DNA of 64,000 nt from Lachnospiraceae bacterium (GTDB lineage: Bacteria; Bacillota; Clostridia; Lachnospirales; Lachnospiraceae): positions 1-64,000 of the forward strand of contig JAISSU010000025.1 in NCBI GenBank assembly GCA_031272985.1, given 5' to 3'. The notes beneath the pieces are model-generated. The model searched no databases, had not been told where the DNA came from, and worked only from the letters and a program-made list of their open reading frames with translations. The position numbers and the translations under genes are program-made. How positions within the stretch are numbered: position 1 is the first letter of the stretch; the number at the start of each line of letters is the position of its first letter. Of the stretch, positions 52,228 through 62,754 are shown piece after piece.

Positions 52228-52722
52228 ATGAACATCATCGCCGCAGTGGACAAAAATTGGGCCATCGGTCTGAATAATAAATTATTGGTAAGCATCCCGC
52301 AAGATATGGCATTTTTTAGGCACGTTACAAAGGGAAAAGTAGTCGTCATGGGCAGAAAGACTCTGGAAAGCCTCCCCGGCGGCACAGGTCTTAAAAACCG
52401 CGTAAATATTGTGCTGACGACGGATAAAAACTATAGTAAGCCCGACATTGTAATTGTCAATAACGAAAAAGAATTGTTGAAAGAGTTAATAAAATACGAA
52501 GCTGAAGACATTTTCATTATTGGCGGTGAGGCGGTCTACAGACTTCTCTTGCCACATTGCGATAAAGCCTATATAACTAAGATTGACCATGCATATAATG
52601 CGGATTCATGGTTCCCTAATCTGGATAAAGATCCCGATTGGACAATGACAAAAACCAGCGATGAGCAGACGTATTTTGATTTGGAATATGTTTTTACGAT
52701 ATATGAAAGAAAGGCAGTATAA
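52228..52722 (+). CDS. folA: Dihydrofolate reductase
   Basis: A 164-residue DHFR. Family marks are IAAVDKNWAIGLNN at the start, QDMAFFRHVTKGKVVVMGRKTLESLP in the middle (split by the NADPH loop), and IFIIGGEAVYRLLLP. It regenerates tetrahydrofolate used by ThyA upstream. ATG 52228 is chosen over a TTG at 52201 because AAAGGA stands about 6 bases before it. The argS gene starts seven bases after its stop. Confidence 0.92.
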   Translation: MNIIAAVDKNWAIGLNNKLLVSIPQDMAFFRHVTKGKVVVMGRKTLESLPGGTGLKNRVNIVLTTDKNYSKPDIVIVNNEKELLKELIKYEAEDIFIIGGEAVYRLLLPHCDKAYITKIDHAYNADSWFPNLDKDPDWTMTKTSDEQTYFDLEYVFTIYERKAV

Positions 52723-52729
52723 ATCATAG

Positions 52730-54511
52730 ATGAAATCACTTATAGAATTATTGGAAATCGAAGTAAAAAAAGCTTTTGTCGCAGCAGGCTATGATGAAAA
52801 ATACGGGATGGTTACATATTCGAACCGTGCGGATTTGAGTGAATTCCAGTGTAATGGCGCCTTAGCGGGAGCAAAAATATACCATAAATCCCCTTTAATA
52901 ATTGCAAAAGAGGTGTGCGAAATCCTCCAAAGATGCCCTTATTTTGAGGAGGTGAATGCATTCGCACCGGGCTTTATTAATATGAACGTTTCGCCTGCAT
53001 ATGCTGCCGAATATCTAAATGAAATGTCAAATGATTCTCGTTTGGGCTGTGAGAAAAATTCGAATTCCCGAAAAGTTATATTGGACTTCGGTGGACCTAA
53101 TGTGGCGAAACCCCTTCACGTCGGACATCTGCGCTCCGCGATTATTGGCGAGAGCCTAAAGCGCATACTTAAATTTATGGGTGATAATGTCCTGGGCGAT
53201 ATCCACATGGGAGACTGGGGGCTGCAGATTGGGCTTATTATTACCGAATTAAAACATCGAGAGCCGCAGTCAGTGTATTTTGATAGTGATTTTAACGGAG
53301 AATACCCGAACAAAGCTCCGTTTACGATTTCAGATCTGGAGGAAATTTACCCTACCGCGAGCGCACTTTCAAAAGAGAACGAAGAATATCGCAATGAAGC
53401 GCTTTATGCCACAAAGGAGTTGCAAAACGGCAGACGTGGCTATATAGCGTTGTGGAAACAGATTATGGCGGCTTCTGTCGCTGATTTAAAGAAGAATTAT
53501 GAGAAATTGAATGTGACTTTTGATTTATGGAAAGGGGAAGCGGATGCTGATCCCTATATTGCTCCAATGATAGAAAAAATGAAGGCTGATAATGTAGCGC
53601 ACATCGATGACGGAGCGCTAATCATCGATGTAAGCGAGCCCGAAGATACAAAGGAAGTGCCCCCGTGCATGATTCTTAAATCCGATGGAGCGAGTCTTTA
53701 TACTACCACTGACCTCGCGACACTACAAGAACGCATGGAGGATTATGCGCCGGATCTGGTTTTGTATGTCGTGGATAAGCGTCAGGATTTGCATTTCCTT
53801 CAGGTGTTTCGCGCCTCGAGAAAGGCGAGGATAGTGCCGGAAAAGACTGAACTTACCTTCCTCGGATTTGGCACAATGAACGGAAAAGACGCAAAGCCGT
53901 TTAAAACCCGTGAAGGCGGGACCATGCGCTTGCAGGATTTACTTACTGATGTCAGAATTAAAATGGAAGAAAAGATTGCCGAAAACGCGACAATCACAGG
54001 GGATGAAGCGCGAAATGTGGCCGCTAAAGTGGCACTGTCCGCAATTAAATACGGGGATTTATCAAATCAAGCCGCCAAAGACTACATATTTGATGTTGAT
54101 AGATTCACGTCCTTTGAAGGAAATACCGGACCTTATATTTTGTATACGATAGTGAGAATTAATTCAATTTTGAATAAATATAAAGAAAATTGCGCCCAGC
54201 AAAGTTCTGATATCATTGGAACATATAAGATTTTGCCGGCGGGTACGCAAGGCGAAAAGGCTCTGATGCTGGAGGCTTCGAAATTCTCCGAGACCATTAA
54301 TTTCGCATATGAGGAATTGGCGCCGCATAAGATTTGCGCATACATTTTTAATCTCGCGAATTTGGCGAACCGCTTCTACCATGACACGAAAATTTTGACT
54401 GAAAGCGATTCGGAAAAACAAAAAAGCTATATCGCATTGCTATCTTTAATTGTCAGGGTTCTTGAACAGTGTATTGATTTGCTCGGATTTGAGGCTCCCG
54501 AGAGGATGTAA
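52730..54511 (+). CDS. argS: Arginyl-tRNA synthetase
   Basis: A 593-residue class I synthetase. N-terminal tRNA-binding domain to about residue 115; the HIGH motif is HVGH (130-133) after FGGPNVAKPL; the C-terminal anticodon-binding domain ends LIVRVLEQCIDLLGFEAPERM. The class KMSK motif is not clear, which is common for ArgS (the matching region reads NGKDAKPFKTREG). It charges tRNA-Arg. It is likely co-transcribed with thyA and folA. Confidence 0.93.
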   Translation: MKSLIELLEIEVKKAFVAAGYDEKYGMVTYSNRADLSEFQCNGALAGAKIYHKSPLIIAKEVCEILQRCPYFEEVNAFAPGFINMNVSPAYAAEYLNEMSNDSRLGCEKNSNSRKVILDFGGPNVAKPLHVGHLRSAIIGESLKRILKFMGDNVLGDIHMGDWGLQIGLIITELKHREPQSVYFDSDFNGEYPNKAPFTISDLEEIYPTASALSKENEEYRNEALYATKELQNGRRGYIALWKQIMAASVADLKKNYEKLNVTFDLWKGEADADPYIAPMIEKMKADNVAHIDDGALIIDVSEPEDTKEVPPCMILKSDGASLYTTTDLATLQERMEDYAPDLVLYVVDKRQDLHFLQVFRASRKARIVPEKTELTFLGFGTMNGKDAKPFKTREGGTMRLQDLLTDVRIKMEEKIAENATITGDEARNVAAKVALSAIKYGDLSNQAAKDYIFDVDRFTSFEGNTGPYILYTIVRINSILNKYKENCAQQSSDIIGTYKILPAGTQGEKALMLEASKFSETINFAYEELAPHKICAYIFNLANLANRFYHDTKILTESDSEKQKSYIALLSLIVRVLEQCIDLLGFEAPERM

Positions 54512-54535
54512 AGCTAAAAAGAATGGCATATCTTT

Positions 54536-54587
54536 ATCCGGCTAAGCAGGTAATTATTCTAAATGGTGATACTGCCGGCCGGATTTT
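54536..54587 (+). terminator. Possible terminator after argS
   Basis: ATCCGGC and GCCGGAT close a long arm with GCAG and CTGC pairing inside, followed by TTTTG. Confidence 0.5.
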
Positions 54588-54702
54588 GTCACATATAGTT
54601 TTATGTTTTGCCTATTTTTTATCACATATTTTTCACAAAGTCTCGGTAGAATGAAGAAAATTTAAAAAATACTCACATTTATTAAGAAGGAGCGCGAGAT
54701 AA

Positions 54703-56121
54703 ATGGACAATCAGTACTATTATTACAACGGTAATGACGGACAGGGAAAGGTCCCGTCAGAAAATTATGAAGCAGGCGCCAACAATGCGGGTTTTTCTTC
54801 AAACAGTGCATATAATTCGCAAGGCGGCGCATATAATGCACAAGGCTCTTATGCTAACAATGGCGGATACAATACTCAAGCCGGTTATACGGCGCCTACC
54901 AGAGTCAGAAGGCGTAAAAAAACCCCGAAGTGGGTTCTGGCATTGTCGCTTGGTTTGGTTTTCGGACTTTCGGCGGGAATTATTTTTCAGGGAGTCAATA
55001 TTCTATCAGACCAATTGCTTCCGAAATCCGCCGAGGAGTCTGAGGCTACCACTGAATCCACATCAGGCACATTGACCGAAGAAGAAAAAAATGTAACAAA
55101 GACGACTTTGACCACAGGTGATGCTACGGTAGTGACCTCGGATGTTTCAGGGATCGTAAAAGAGGTTATGCCATCAATTGTTTCAATTACAAATATGAGC
55201 GTTCAGCAGATTCAGAGCTTTTTTGGCGGAGCACAAGAGTATGAAGCAGAGAGTATGGGTTCCGGCATCATTATCGGAGAGAATTCCGACGAGTACCTCG
55301 TGGTGACTAATCAGCATGTTATCGCCGGATATAAAACCTTAAGCGTAACTTTTATTGACGGACAGAGCATTGAGGCTAATCTCAAAGGTGCCGATGCCGC
55401 AAAGGACATAGCTGTAGTAGCGGTTCCGAAAGCCAGTGTCCCTCAGGAGACAAAAGACGCGATTTCTGTAGCTACTTTGGGTGATTCAGATGCACTGCAG
55501 GTAGGCGAGCCAGCGATTGCCATAGGCAATGCTTTAGGATATGGTCAGTCTGTTACCGTAGGCATAATTTCTGCTTTAAATCGCGAAGTGGACGGTTATG
55601 ACGCAAAGCTCATCCAAACGGACGCCGCTATTAATTACGGAAATTCCGGCGGGGCCTTACTAAATGTAAAAGGTCAGGTTATCGGAATAAATAGTGTAAA
55701 GGTCGCCGCAAGCGCGGTTGAAGGCATGGGTTATGCCATTCCGATGAGCGATGTCAGCGAGATTATCACAAACCTCATGAACGCGAAAACTCGAACAAAG
55801 GTCGCCGAGGAGGAGCGCGGATATATAGGGATTTCCGGGGTTGATGTTTCCGATGAAACGGCCGAGCTTTACAATATGCCCACCGGTGTTTATGTCTCAA
55901 TGGTTTCCGAAGGCGGGGCGGCAGCGAGTGCGGGTCTTACTAAGGGAACAATAATTACAAAACTCGACGGAGTGACTATTGATACTTTATCCACCTTGCA
56001 GGAGCAATTGACTTACTACAAAGCCGGTGAAGTGGTGTCGCTCACTGTGCAGGTACCTACTGCAAATGGCGAATACGAGGAACAAGTCGTTGAACTGACA
56101 TTAGGGGCGAGGGCTCAGTAA
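54703..56121 (+). CDS. htrA: HtrA/DegP-family membrane serine protease
   Basis: A 472-residue S1C protease. The first 65 residues are cytosolic and low in complexity (Gly, Asn, Tyr, Ala and Ser). One membrane helix at about 78-102 anchors it. The trypsin-like domain has His205 (TNQHVIAG), Asp235 (AKDIAVVA) and Ser315 (GNSGGALL). A single PDZ domain follows from about residue 370 (GYIGISGVDVS). It removes misfolded exported proteins. A clear terminator follows. Confidence 0.93.
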   Translation: MDNQYYYYNGNDGQGKVPSENYEAGANNAGFSSNSAYNSQGGAYNAQGSYANNGGYNTQAGYTAPTRVRRRKKTPKWVLALSLGLVFGLSAGIIFQGVNILSDQLLPKSAEESEATTESTSGTLTEEEKNVTKTTLTTGDATVVTSDVSGIVKEVMPSIVSITNMSVQQIQSFFGGAQEYEAESMGSGIIIGENSDEYLVVTNQHVIAGYKTLSVTFIDGQSIEANLKGADAAKDIAVVAVPKASVPQETKDAISVATLGDSDALQVGEPAIAIGNALGYGQSVTVGIISALNREVDGYDAKLIQTDAAINYGNSGGALLNVKGQVIGINSVKVAASAVEGMGYAIPMSDVSEIITNLMNAKTRTKVAEEERGYIGISGVDVSDETAELYNMPTGVYVSMVSEGGAAASAGLTKGTIITKLDGVTIDTLSTLQEQLTYYKAGEVVSLTVQVPTANGEYEEQVVELTLGARAQ

Positions 56122-56188
56122 GCCGTTAAGATAATTGCGGGTAAAGCGTTATAAAAAGACTATGATGGTGCATTGTTTCGATAGATTA

Positions 56189-56222
56189 GCCTTCCTTACG
56201 TTACGTGAGGGAGGCTTTTTAG
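56189..56222 (+). terminator. Terminator after htrA
   Basis: A 12-bp stem (GCCTTCCTTACG with CGTGAGGGAGGC, two G-T pairs), TTA loop, five T residues. Confidence 0.9.
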
Positions 56223-56285
56223 TTCTTGCGGTAATGGCTTTTTCGTTATAGAATAGTTAAAGATTATTTTTCAGGAGGATGATTC

Positions 56286-57524
56286 ATGTATAAATTTGAA
56301 GAAATTGTTGCTGTTGACAATGAAATTGCGTCAGCTATTCAGGCTGAAATGGACAGGCAGAATACTCATCTTGAGCTAATTGCCTCGGAGAACTGGGTCA
56401 GCAAGGCGGTAATGTCGGCCATGGGTTCACCCCTGACGAATAAATATGCCGAGGGTTACCCGGGGAAGCGTTATTACGGAGGATGTGCTTGCGTAGACGT
56501 GGTGGAGAATCTTGCAATCGAAAGGGCTAAACAGCTATACGGCTGCACCTATGCTAATGTACAGCCTCACTCCGGTTCACAGGCGAATATGGCCGTATAT
56601 TTTGCGATGCTGGAGCCCGGAGATAAGATTCTCGGAATGAGCCTCGCGCATGGTGGTCACCTTACGCATGGATCACCGGTTAACATTTCAGGAAAATATT
56701 TTAAGATTGCTGCTTATGGAGTGGATGACAATGGTTTCATAGATTATGACAATGTTAGAGAAATTGCACTTACTGAAAAGCCAAAGCTAATTGTGGCGGG
56801 AGCGAGCGCCTATATGCGAGCGCTGGACTTTAAGAAATTCAAAGAAATTGCGGATGAATGCGGGGCATATCTTATGGTGGATATGGCGCATATCGCAGGA
56901 CTCGTGGCGGCAGGTGTCCACGAAAGCCCCATTCCTTATGCCGATGTGACGACTACGACCACGCATAAGACTCTGCGCGGACCCAGAGGCGGAATGATTC
57001 TTTCAAGTGCCGAAAATGAAGAAAAATTTCATTTTAACAAGGCAATATTTCCAGGCATTCAAGGCGGTCCCTTAGAGCACGTAATCGCGGCAAAGGCTGT
57101 GGCTTTTAAAGAGGCATTAAGTCCGGGTTTCGTGGAGTATCAAAAACAGATTGTTAAGAACGCAAAGGCTCTTTCCGAGGGCTTAATAAAGCGTGGAATC
57201 GCCCTTATTTCCGGAGGAACGGATAATCATTTGCTTTTAGTGGATTTGCGAAAAGAGGAGATCACAGGCAAAGAATTGGAGCATCGTTTGGATGACGCTC
57301 ATATTACCTGTAATAAAAATTCCGTTCCGGGTGATAAACGTTCACCTTTTGTAACGAGCGGCATACGTCTGGGCACTCCCGCAGTCACCACAAGGGGCTT
57401 AAAAGAAGCCGAGATGGATAAAATCGCCGAATTTATTTCGCTTGTGAAGGCTGATGCCAATAATATCGAATCTGTCAGAACGCAGGTCGAGGAAATGGCT
57501 AAGGAGTTTCCGCTTGAAATGTAG
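56286..57524 (+). CDS. glyA: Serine hydroxymethyltransferase
   Basis: A 412-residue PLP enzyme that turns serine and tetrahydrofolate into glycine and methylene-THF. It has [14 protein letters not shown] at the start, [15 protein letters not shown], the PLP-lysine segment [14 protein letters not shown] with Lys228, and ends with the usual helical part. GGAGG stands 7 bases before the ATG. It supplies the one-carbon unit for ThyA encoded 5 kb upstream and belongs to the same folate theme as the riboswitch at 58755. Confidence 0.95.
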   Translation: MYKFEEIVAVDNEIASAIQAEMDRQNTHLELIASENWVSKAVMSAMGSPLTNKYAEGYPGKRYYGGCACVDVVENLAIERAKQLYGCTYANVQPHSGSQANMAVYFAMLEPGDKILGMSLAHGGHLTHGSPVNISGKYFKIAAYGVDDNGFIDYDNVREIALTEKPKLIVAGASAYMRALDFKKFKEIADECGAYLMVDMAHIAGLVAAGVHESPIPYADVTTTTTHKTLRGPRGGMILSSAENEEKFHFNKAIFPGIQGGPLEHVIAAKAVAFKEALSPGFVEYQKQIVKNAKALSEGLIKRGIALISGGTDNHLLLVDLRKEEITGKELEHRLDDAHITCNKNSVPGDKRSPFVTSGIRLGTPAVTTRGLKEAEMDKIAEFISLVKADANNIESVRTQVEEMAKEFPLEM

Positions 57525-57569
57525 GATCCGACTATTAATAGCGAAACATTGCTCAACAAAACAGAAAAA

Positions 57570-58484
57570 TTATCTATACAGCAACATAAAAAGCGGTATT
57601 GTCAGTGCCGCGAATATTGTTGATACCGAATAAATCTGCGCCGCATAGCCTGAATCTTTATTAAATGTCAGGGCAAATGAATTAATAGTGGTCGCCGCAG
57701 GGCAAGCGAGCGCAATTGTGAGAACAGCTTTGACATCTACGTCAATCGGCAGAAATCGGATTGGGATTATCACTAAAGCAGGTGTCACAAACATCGATAT
57801 AAAAATAATTATCGGCAGGCGTTTGTTTCGCAGCACGTCTGCTATTTTATTTTGGGACAGGGCGATACCGGCTATTATCATGGCCAAGGGTGTGTTTGTG
57901 TCGGCTACTAATTGCAGCGCGCTTTCAGGGAGTTCGGGTAGCCGAAGACGCAAAAAGAAAAATATAAAGCCGAGAAATGCGGCAATTATCGTAGGATTCA
58001 GCATATTCTTAAGAACGGTTTTTGCGCTGATTTTTTCCTCACCGCTGCGAAACGTGGTGACGCCGTGGCTCCAGTTGTAAATATTAAATGCGGCAATAAA
58101 AGCGGAAAGATACAATACGCCTTTGGAACCGAGGACAGCGTTTACGACAGGGATGCCAAAAAATCCAACATTATTATAAACAATCGCATATCTCTCAATA
58201 CACGCATTAAGATGCTTTTTAGGGACAAGAAGGAAGCTTATCGGAATCAATACACCCATCGCCAGTGCTCCGATAATAAAGGTAAGAATAAAATTCTTTA
58301 ATAATTCGGAGTCATAATCCTGCAGGAAAGCCATAAAAACCATCAGGGGATTTACAACATATAGCAGGAGATTAGAAAGCTGCCGACCGCCATCTAATGA
58401 TATCAGTTTGGTTTTATATGTTATGCAACCGATTATCAGAATAATCAGCATTAATACTATCTGCCTGACGACAAGAAGTGCCAT
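57570..58484 (-). CDS. AEC-family transporter (auxin efflux carrier type)
   Basis: A 304-residue membrane carrier with about ten helices. Markers are YVVNPLMVFMAFL near residue 45, YNNVGFFGIPVVNAVLG near residue 105 (the crossover helix of this fold), ANTNTPLAMIIAGI-like segment in the second half, and ALACPAATTINSFAL near its end. It carries malonate, malate or amino-acid-like anions in relatives. It faces glyA tail to tail. Confidence 0.88.
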   Translation of the reverse strand: MALLVVRQIVLMLIILIIGCITYKTKLISLDGGRQLSNLLLYVVNPLMVFMAFLQDYDSELLKNFILTFIIGALAMGVLIPISFLLVPKKHLNACIERYAIVYNNVGFFGIPVVNAVLGSKGVLYLSAFIAAFNIYNWSHGVTTFRSGEEKISAKTVLKNMLNPTIIAAFLGFIFFFLRLRLPELPESALQLVADTNTPLAMIIAGIALSQNKIADVLRNKRLPIIIFISMFVTPALVIIPIRFLPIDVDVKAVLTIALACPAATTINSFALTFNKDSGYAAQIYSVSTIFAALTIPLFMLLYR

Positions 58485-58532
58485 GGGTTAGGGGCTCCTT
58501 TCATAAAACGCGTAATATTCACAAACTTCTCC

Positions 58533-58619
58533 GTGTGCCCTAAAGGTCTTCGACAAATCCTTCCTCACTCGCATGCCCGGCATGCCTCGCTCGGAAGCTT
58601 TGTCTCAGCGCGGGCACAC
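58533..58619. repeat. Interspersed imperfect palindrome, copy C
   Basis: GTGTGCCC and GGGCACAC are perfect outer arms; GACAAA faces TTTGTC; GCATGC-CCG-GCATGC is the centre. The cleanest copy of the family. Confidence 0.85.
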
Positions 58620-58649
58620 TTTGAAAGATTCGCGACGTAAAAAATTTGA

Positions 58650-58678
58650 TTGACGAGCTAATATCATGGTGCTATACT
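58650..58678 (+). promoter_or_regulatory. Promoter of the pfl operon
   Basis: TTGACG, 17 bases, TATACT, about 75 bases before the riboswitch. Confidence 0.75.
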
Positions 58679-58754
58679 ACATTTGGTTTTTGAAATTCGC
58701 AATATCTTACTCAGTATACTACTTGTTGCGAAGATTTCAAGGAAAAGATGAAAA

Positions 58755-58827
58755 GGTCTCATAACTGACGGAATTGTGGGTCACCACAGGGGAATGAGAT
58801 CAATAAAGGGTCGACCGTCTGGGCAGT
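58755..58827 (+). ncRNA. ZTP riboswitch (pfl motif)
   Basis: P1 is GGTCTCAT paired with ATGAGATC. Inside are AACTGACGGAA and a TTGTGG hairpin ending CCACAGGGGA. Then CCGTCTGGGCA, whose CCGTC pairs with GACGG as the pseudoknot. These are the conserved parts of the ZTP/ZMP riboswitch, which turns on one-carbon and purine genes when 10-formyl-THF is low. It sits before pflB, whose product formate feeds formyl-THF. Confidence 0.87.
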
Positions 58828-58853
58828 ATCGTAACCGCGATATTGCCCTTTTT
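58821..58853 (+). terminator. Riboswitch-controlled terminator
   Basis: GGGCAGTATCG and CGATATTGCCC (11 bp, one G-T), six-base loop, then TTTTT. Its first bases overlap the conserved CTGGGCA of the aptamer, so ligand binding should block it. Confidence 0.88.
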
Positions 58854-58915
58854 GGTCTATAAGCCGTTTATCCGTGACCTAAAGGTCCGTGTAACACAAC
58901 CGCAAAGGAGATAAC

Positions 58916-61147
58916 ATGTTCACACAATGGAAAAATTTTATACCCGGTAGCTGGCAAAAGCAGATTGACGTCCGCGATTTTATTCAAAAAAACTACACAC
59001 CTTACGAAGGCGACGCATCGTTTTTACAGCCGCCCACAAAACGTACCGAAAAACTCCTGCATAAATTCGAAAATTTGCTGTCATTAGAAAAGGAATTCGG
59101 CGGGGTATTGGACATTGACACCCATACAGTAACATCTTTATTGAATTATAAACCGGGATATCTTGATAAAGAATCGGAGATTATTGTAGGACTTCAAACT
59201 GACAGACCTTTAAAGCGCGGAGTGAATCCTTTCGGGGGTTTACGGATGACTCGAGACGCCTGTAAAGCTTATGGTTATGAGCTCTCTGATAAAGTAGAAG
59301 ATGAATTTAAATACAGAACTACGCATAATGACGGCGTTTTTCGCGTATACAGTGACGAGACAAAATTAGCTCGCCATGTAGGTCTGATTACCGGACTTCC
59401 TGATGCCTATGGACGCGGGAGAATTATCGGTGATTATAGAAGAGTCGCGCTGTATGGAATAGATTTTCTGATTGCCGAAAAGAAAAAGGACAAAGCCGAG
59501 ATAAGCAAGATGGACATGAATGTCGATACTATCAGGCAATCCGAAGAATTATATCAGCAGATTAATTTCCTCGGGATGCTAAAAGATATGGCAGCAATGT
59601 ATGGTTTTGACATTTCCGTGCCGGCAGAAAATTCTAAAGAAGCGGTACAATGGCTTTATTTCGGGTACCTCGGAGCTATTAAAGAGCAAAACGGAGCGGC
59701 TATGAGCCTCGGGCGCACCTCAACTTTTTTGGACATTTATTTTGAGAGAGATTTGAAAGCCGGTTTAATAACCGAAAATGAAATCCAGGAAATCATGGAT
59801 GATTTCGTCTTAAAATTGCGGATGGCAAGGCACTTGCGTACACCAGATTACAATGAGCTTTTTGGTGGAGATCCCATGTGGATTACTGAATCCTTGGGGG
59901 GAATGGGGGAAGATGGACGTACGTTGGTGACTAAAAATACATTTAGGATGCTGCATACTTTGTATAATCTAAAACCATCGGCGGAGCCGAATCTGACTGT
60001 GCTTTGGTCAAAGAATCTGCCTGAGAACTTTAAGGATTATTGCTCAAAGGTATCATGCGATACGGATTCTATTCAATACGAGAATGATGATATGATGCGC
60101 GAGAAATTCGGTGATGATTACGGGATAGCATGTTGCGTTTCCGCGATGAGAATAGGAAAAGATATGCAGTTTTTCGGAGCGCGGGCTAATCTCGCAAAGC
60201 TTTTGTTGCTCGCTTTAAACGGGGGAAAGGACGAACGTTACGCAAAACAAGTCGGGCCTGAGAAACCTGTTTACGACGGTGAGGTACTCGAGTATGATAA
60301 GGTGGTGGAGAGGCTGGATTTCTACCGTCCTTGGCTCGTCAGAATGTATGCAAATACAATGAATGTTATTCATTATATGCATGATAAATATGCCTATGAA
60401 AAGACTCAAATGGCTCTTCATGATACCGATGTGCGAAGATTTATGGCATTTGGCATTGCAGGCATGAGCGTAGTGGCGGATTCACTATCCGCAATAAAAT
60501 ATGCAAAAGTGAAATGCGTCCGCGATCCTGAAAGCGGTCTGATTACGGATTATACAATCGAAGGCGAATACCCCGCATTCGGAAATGACGATGACAGGGT
60601 GGACGCTATCGCACAGGAACAGGTGGAATTATTTTACGATGAATTAAAAAAGCAAAAGTTGTACAGAGACGCGATTCCCACGCTCTCGATTCTTACTATT
60701 ACTTCAAATGTAGTTTACGGAAAAAAGACAGGGGCGACGCCGGATGGCCGCAAAGCGGGTGAAGCCTTTGCACCGGGGGCTAATCCTATGCACGGAAGAG
60801 AGAAAAACGGAGCACTGGCTTCTCTTAATTCAGTTGCAAAGATTTCATATGATTGCTGCAGGGACGGAATTTCCAATACATTTTCTATTGTGCCGGAGGC
60901 ACTCGGACGCACCGAAAAGGAGAGATTTGAGAATCTGACCGCTATATTGGACGGATATTTCCGCCAAATGGCGCATCACTTAAATGTGAATGTGCTGAAT
61001 CGCGAAACTTTAAAGGATGCTTATGAAAACCCGGATAATTATTCAAATCTGACAATAAGGGTATCGGGATATGCTGTGAATTTTAATAAACTGACACGCG
61101 AGCAGCAGCGCGAAGTGATTGCCCGGACATTCCACGAGGGGATATAA
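58916..61147 (+). CDS. pflB: Pyruvate formate-lyase (glycyl radical enzyme)
   Basis: A 743-residue glycyl radical enzyme turning pyruvate and CoA into acetyl-CoA and formate. Active-site Cys406-Cys407 are in [10 protein letters not shown], and the radical Gly718 lies in RVSGYAVNF near the end. [22 protein letters not shown] at the start (split around the helix) is typical of true PFL. AAAGGAG precedes the ATG. The activating enzyme gene follows after 126 bases that contain repeat copy D. Expression is under the ZTP riboswitch. Confidence 0.96.
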   Translation: MFTQWKNFIPGSWQKQIDVRDFIQKNYTPYEGDASFLQPPTKRTEKLLHKFENLLSLEKEFGGVLDIDTHTVTSLLNYKPGYLDKESEIIVGLQTDRPLKRGVNPFGGLRMTRDACKAYGYELSDKVEDEFKYRTTHNDGVFRVYSDETKLARHVGLITGLPDAYGRGRIIGDYRRVALYGIDFLIAEKKKDKAEISKMDMNVDTIRQSEELYQQINFLGMLKDMAAMYGFDISVPAENSKEAVQWLYFGYLGAIKEQNGAAMSLGRTSTFLDIYFERDLKAGLITENEIQEIMDDFVLKLRMARHLRTPDYNELFGGDPMWITESLGGMGEDGRTLVTKNTFRMLHTLYNLKPSAEPNLTVLWSKNLPENFKDYCSKVSCDTDSIQYENDDMMREKFGDDYGIACCVSAMRIGKDMQFFGARANLAKLLLLALNGGKDERYAKQVGPEKPVYDGEVLEYDKVVERLDFYRPWLVRMYANTMNVIHYMHDKYAYEKTQMALHDTDVRRFMAFGIAGMSVVADSLSAIKYAKVKCVRDPESGLITDYTIEGEYPAFGNDDDRVDAIAQEQVELFYDELKKQKLYRDAIPTLSILTITSNVVYGKKTGATPDGRKAGEAFAPGANPMHGREKNGALASLNSVAKISYDCCRDGISNTFSIVPEALGRTEKERFENLTAILDGYFRQMAHHLNVNVLNRETLKDAYENPDNYSNLTIRVSGYAVNFNKLTREQQREVIARTFHEGI

Positions 61148-61157
61148 TAACCTCGAG

Positions 61158-61243
61158 GCACACGATTCAAGCTGATGAACAATGTCTACGCATGCCCGGC
61201 ATGCATCGCTTAGAAGCTTTGCCTTAAGCGCGGGCACACGATT
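61158..61243. repeat. Interspersed imperfect palindrome, copy D (decayed left half)
   Basis: CATGCCCGGCATGC, then the AGAAGCTTTG and AGCGCGGGCACAC right half as in copies A and C. The left arm is changed but GGCACACGATT occurs at both ends. It lies between pflB and pflA. Confidence 0.75.
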
Positions 61244-61273
61244 AATTGTTCTACTATCACTGGGGTATTAGAT

Positions 61274-62008
61274 ATGGGTATTAAAGGTCAAATTCACTCG
61301 TTTCAGACTCTGGGTACCGTCGACGGACCCGGCGTTCGTTTCGTTGTTTTCATGCAGGGATGTCCGTGGCGATGTGTTTATTGCCATAACCCTGACACAT
61401 GGGATTTTATAGCAGGCGCGGAGTTTTCTGTGTCTGAAGTCGTCGAGAAAATAAATAAATACCGCAATTATATCAGCGGGGTAACGCTCTCCGGCGGGGA
61501 ACCGCTGTGCCAGCCGGAGTTTGCGTACGAATTATTAAAAGAACTTAAAGAAGCCGGCTATCATACCGCGCTGGACACATCAGGGTGCGCTTCATTAAAC
61601 TTTAGATTGCCTGAAAATGCTAATGGAATACTTTCAGTTACCGACCTGGTCCTGTTGGATATAAAATTTCTTACAAATAAAGACTACCGAGACAAATCCG
61701 GTGCTGATTTTGATTCAGTAAGAACCTTTCTGGATTTGACTGCGCAAACAAATACGAAAGTTTGGATTCGCAATGTGATTGTGCCTGGTATGAATGACAG
61801 CGAAGACGACGTAAGAAAACTCGCGCAGTTTCTGTCCCTATACACCAATATAGAAAAAACGGAACTACTACCGTTTAAGAAGCTCTGTTTGGAAAAATAT
61901 CAAAAATTGGGCATAAGATTTCCGCTTTCAGACACGCCGCAGGCGGATGTAAAACAGGTTGAAGAATTACAAAATCAGATTAATGGGCAACGATTAGTTG
62001 CAATATGA
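61274..62008 (+). CDS. pflA: Pyruvate formate-lyase activating enzyme (radical SAM)
   Basis: A 244-residue radical SAM protein that makes the glycyl radical in PflB. The cluster motif CPWRCVYC has Cys30, Cys34 and Cys37; the TVDGPGVRFVVFMQG start, TLSGGEPLCQP SAM-binding motif and LLPFKKLCLEKYQ end are family-typical. Position behind pflB is standard. The palindrome in between might lower its expression relative to pflB. Confidence 0.95.
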   Translation: MGIKGQIHSFQTLGTVDGPGVRFVVFMQGCPWRCVYCHNPDTWDFIAGAEFSVSEVVEKINKYRNYISGVTLSGGEPLCQPEFAYELLKELKEAGYHTALDTSGCASLNFRLPENANGILSVTDLVLLDIKFLTNKDYRDKSGADFDSVRTFLDLTAQTNTKVWIRNVIVPGMNDSEDDVRKLAQFLSLYTNIEKTELLPFKKLCLEKYQKLGIRFPLSDTPQADVKQVEELQNQINGQRLVAI

Positions 62009-62051
62009 TAATGCGTTATATTTCCTTAATTAATAAATATCAGCGGAGTGG

Positions 62052-62579
62052 TCATTCGTCCTCAGGTTCGCTGATGGCTTCGATCTGCCTGCAGATAAAT
62101 GTAAGAACGTCCTCGCGTTTAATATCGAGAACATAAGCGAATTCTTCGTAGAGGATTTTCTCGGCATCCTTTAGAAAACGCTCGTCGGAGGCGTGTAATT
62201 TCTTTCCTTTCCCCAGTGATTTTAGGTTCTCACTACGCAAAAACAAGGTTTTAATCATTCTAACGAGAGCAATACGGTCAGAACCGGCTAATATTTCTTT
62301 ATACAAATCACGTCTTTTATTATCATCAGATTCCCAAATCGTATCCTCGAAAGGCATCTGCCGGATCAGATTAAGAATCTCATCTTCGGAAAGAATGCGG
62401 CGAATTTTACTCTGGAGATTATCACTGTCAACACGAACATAAATAGTCGAAGAAGCCTGATACGCGGGTTTCAGGACATAATATGAGTGCGTTTCCGTAC
62501 CCACGGTCATATCCTGAATGCCGGCAACTCTACAAACGCCGGAATTGCCATATATAAGCTCTTCACCAATTGCCAACAT
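62052..62579 (-). CDS. CarD-family transcription regulator
   Basis: A 175-residue CarD/CdnL-like protein. The N-terminal 60 residues form the RNA-polymerase-interacting domain (GEELIYGNSGVCRVAGI and SYYVLKPAYQ), and the rest is helical and may bind DNA. Such proteins steady promoter complexes, often for rRNA or stress genes. ATG 62579 is chosen because GGAGGT lies 7 bases before it; an upstream ATG at 62594 would put that site inside the gene. Confidence 0.88.
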   Translation of the reverse strand: MLAIGEELIYGNSGVCRVAGIQDMTVGTETHSYYVLKPAYQASSTIYVRVDSDNLQSKIRRILSEDEILNLIRQMPFEDTIWESDDNKRRDLYKEILAGSDRIALVRMIKTLFLRSENLKSLGKGKKLHASDERFLKDAEKILYEEFAYVLDIKREDVLTFICRQIEAISEPEDE

Positions 62580-62754
62580 TAATGAAACCTCCAAAAAGAA
62601 TTAAAAAAAGCGAACCACTCGTTCAGCAATAATATTTTAGCACTTTTGGAAGAAAACTTCGAATGGTAATATTGCACAAAACTTGATTTCTCTTTCTTTC
62701 CGGCACTATATGTGGTATTATCATTTCGGAGATAACTCAAGGGGGACCCTACCT

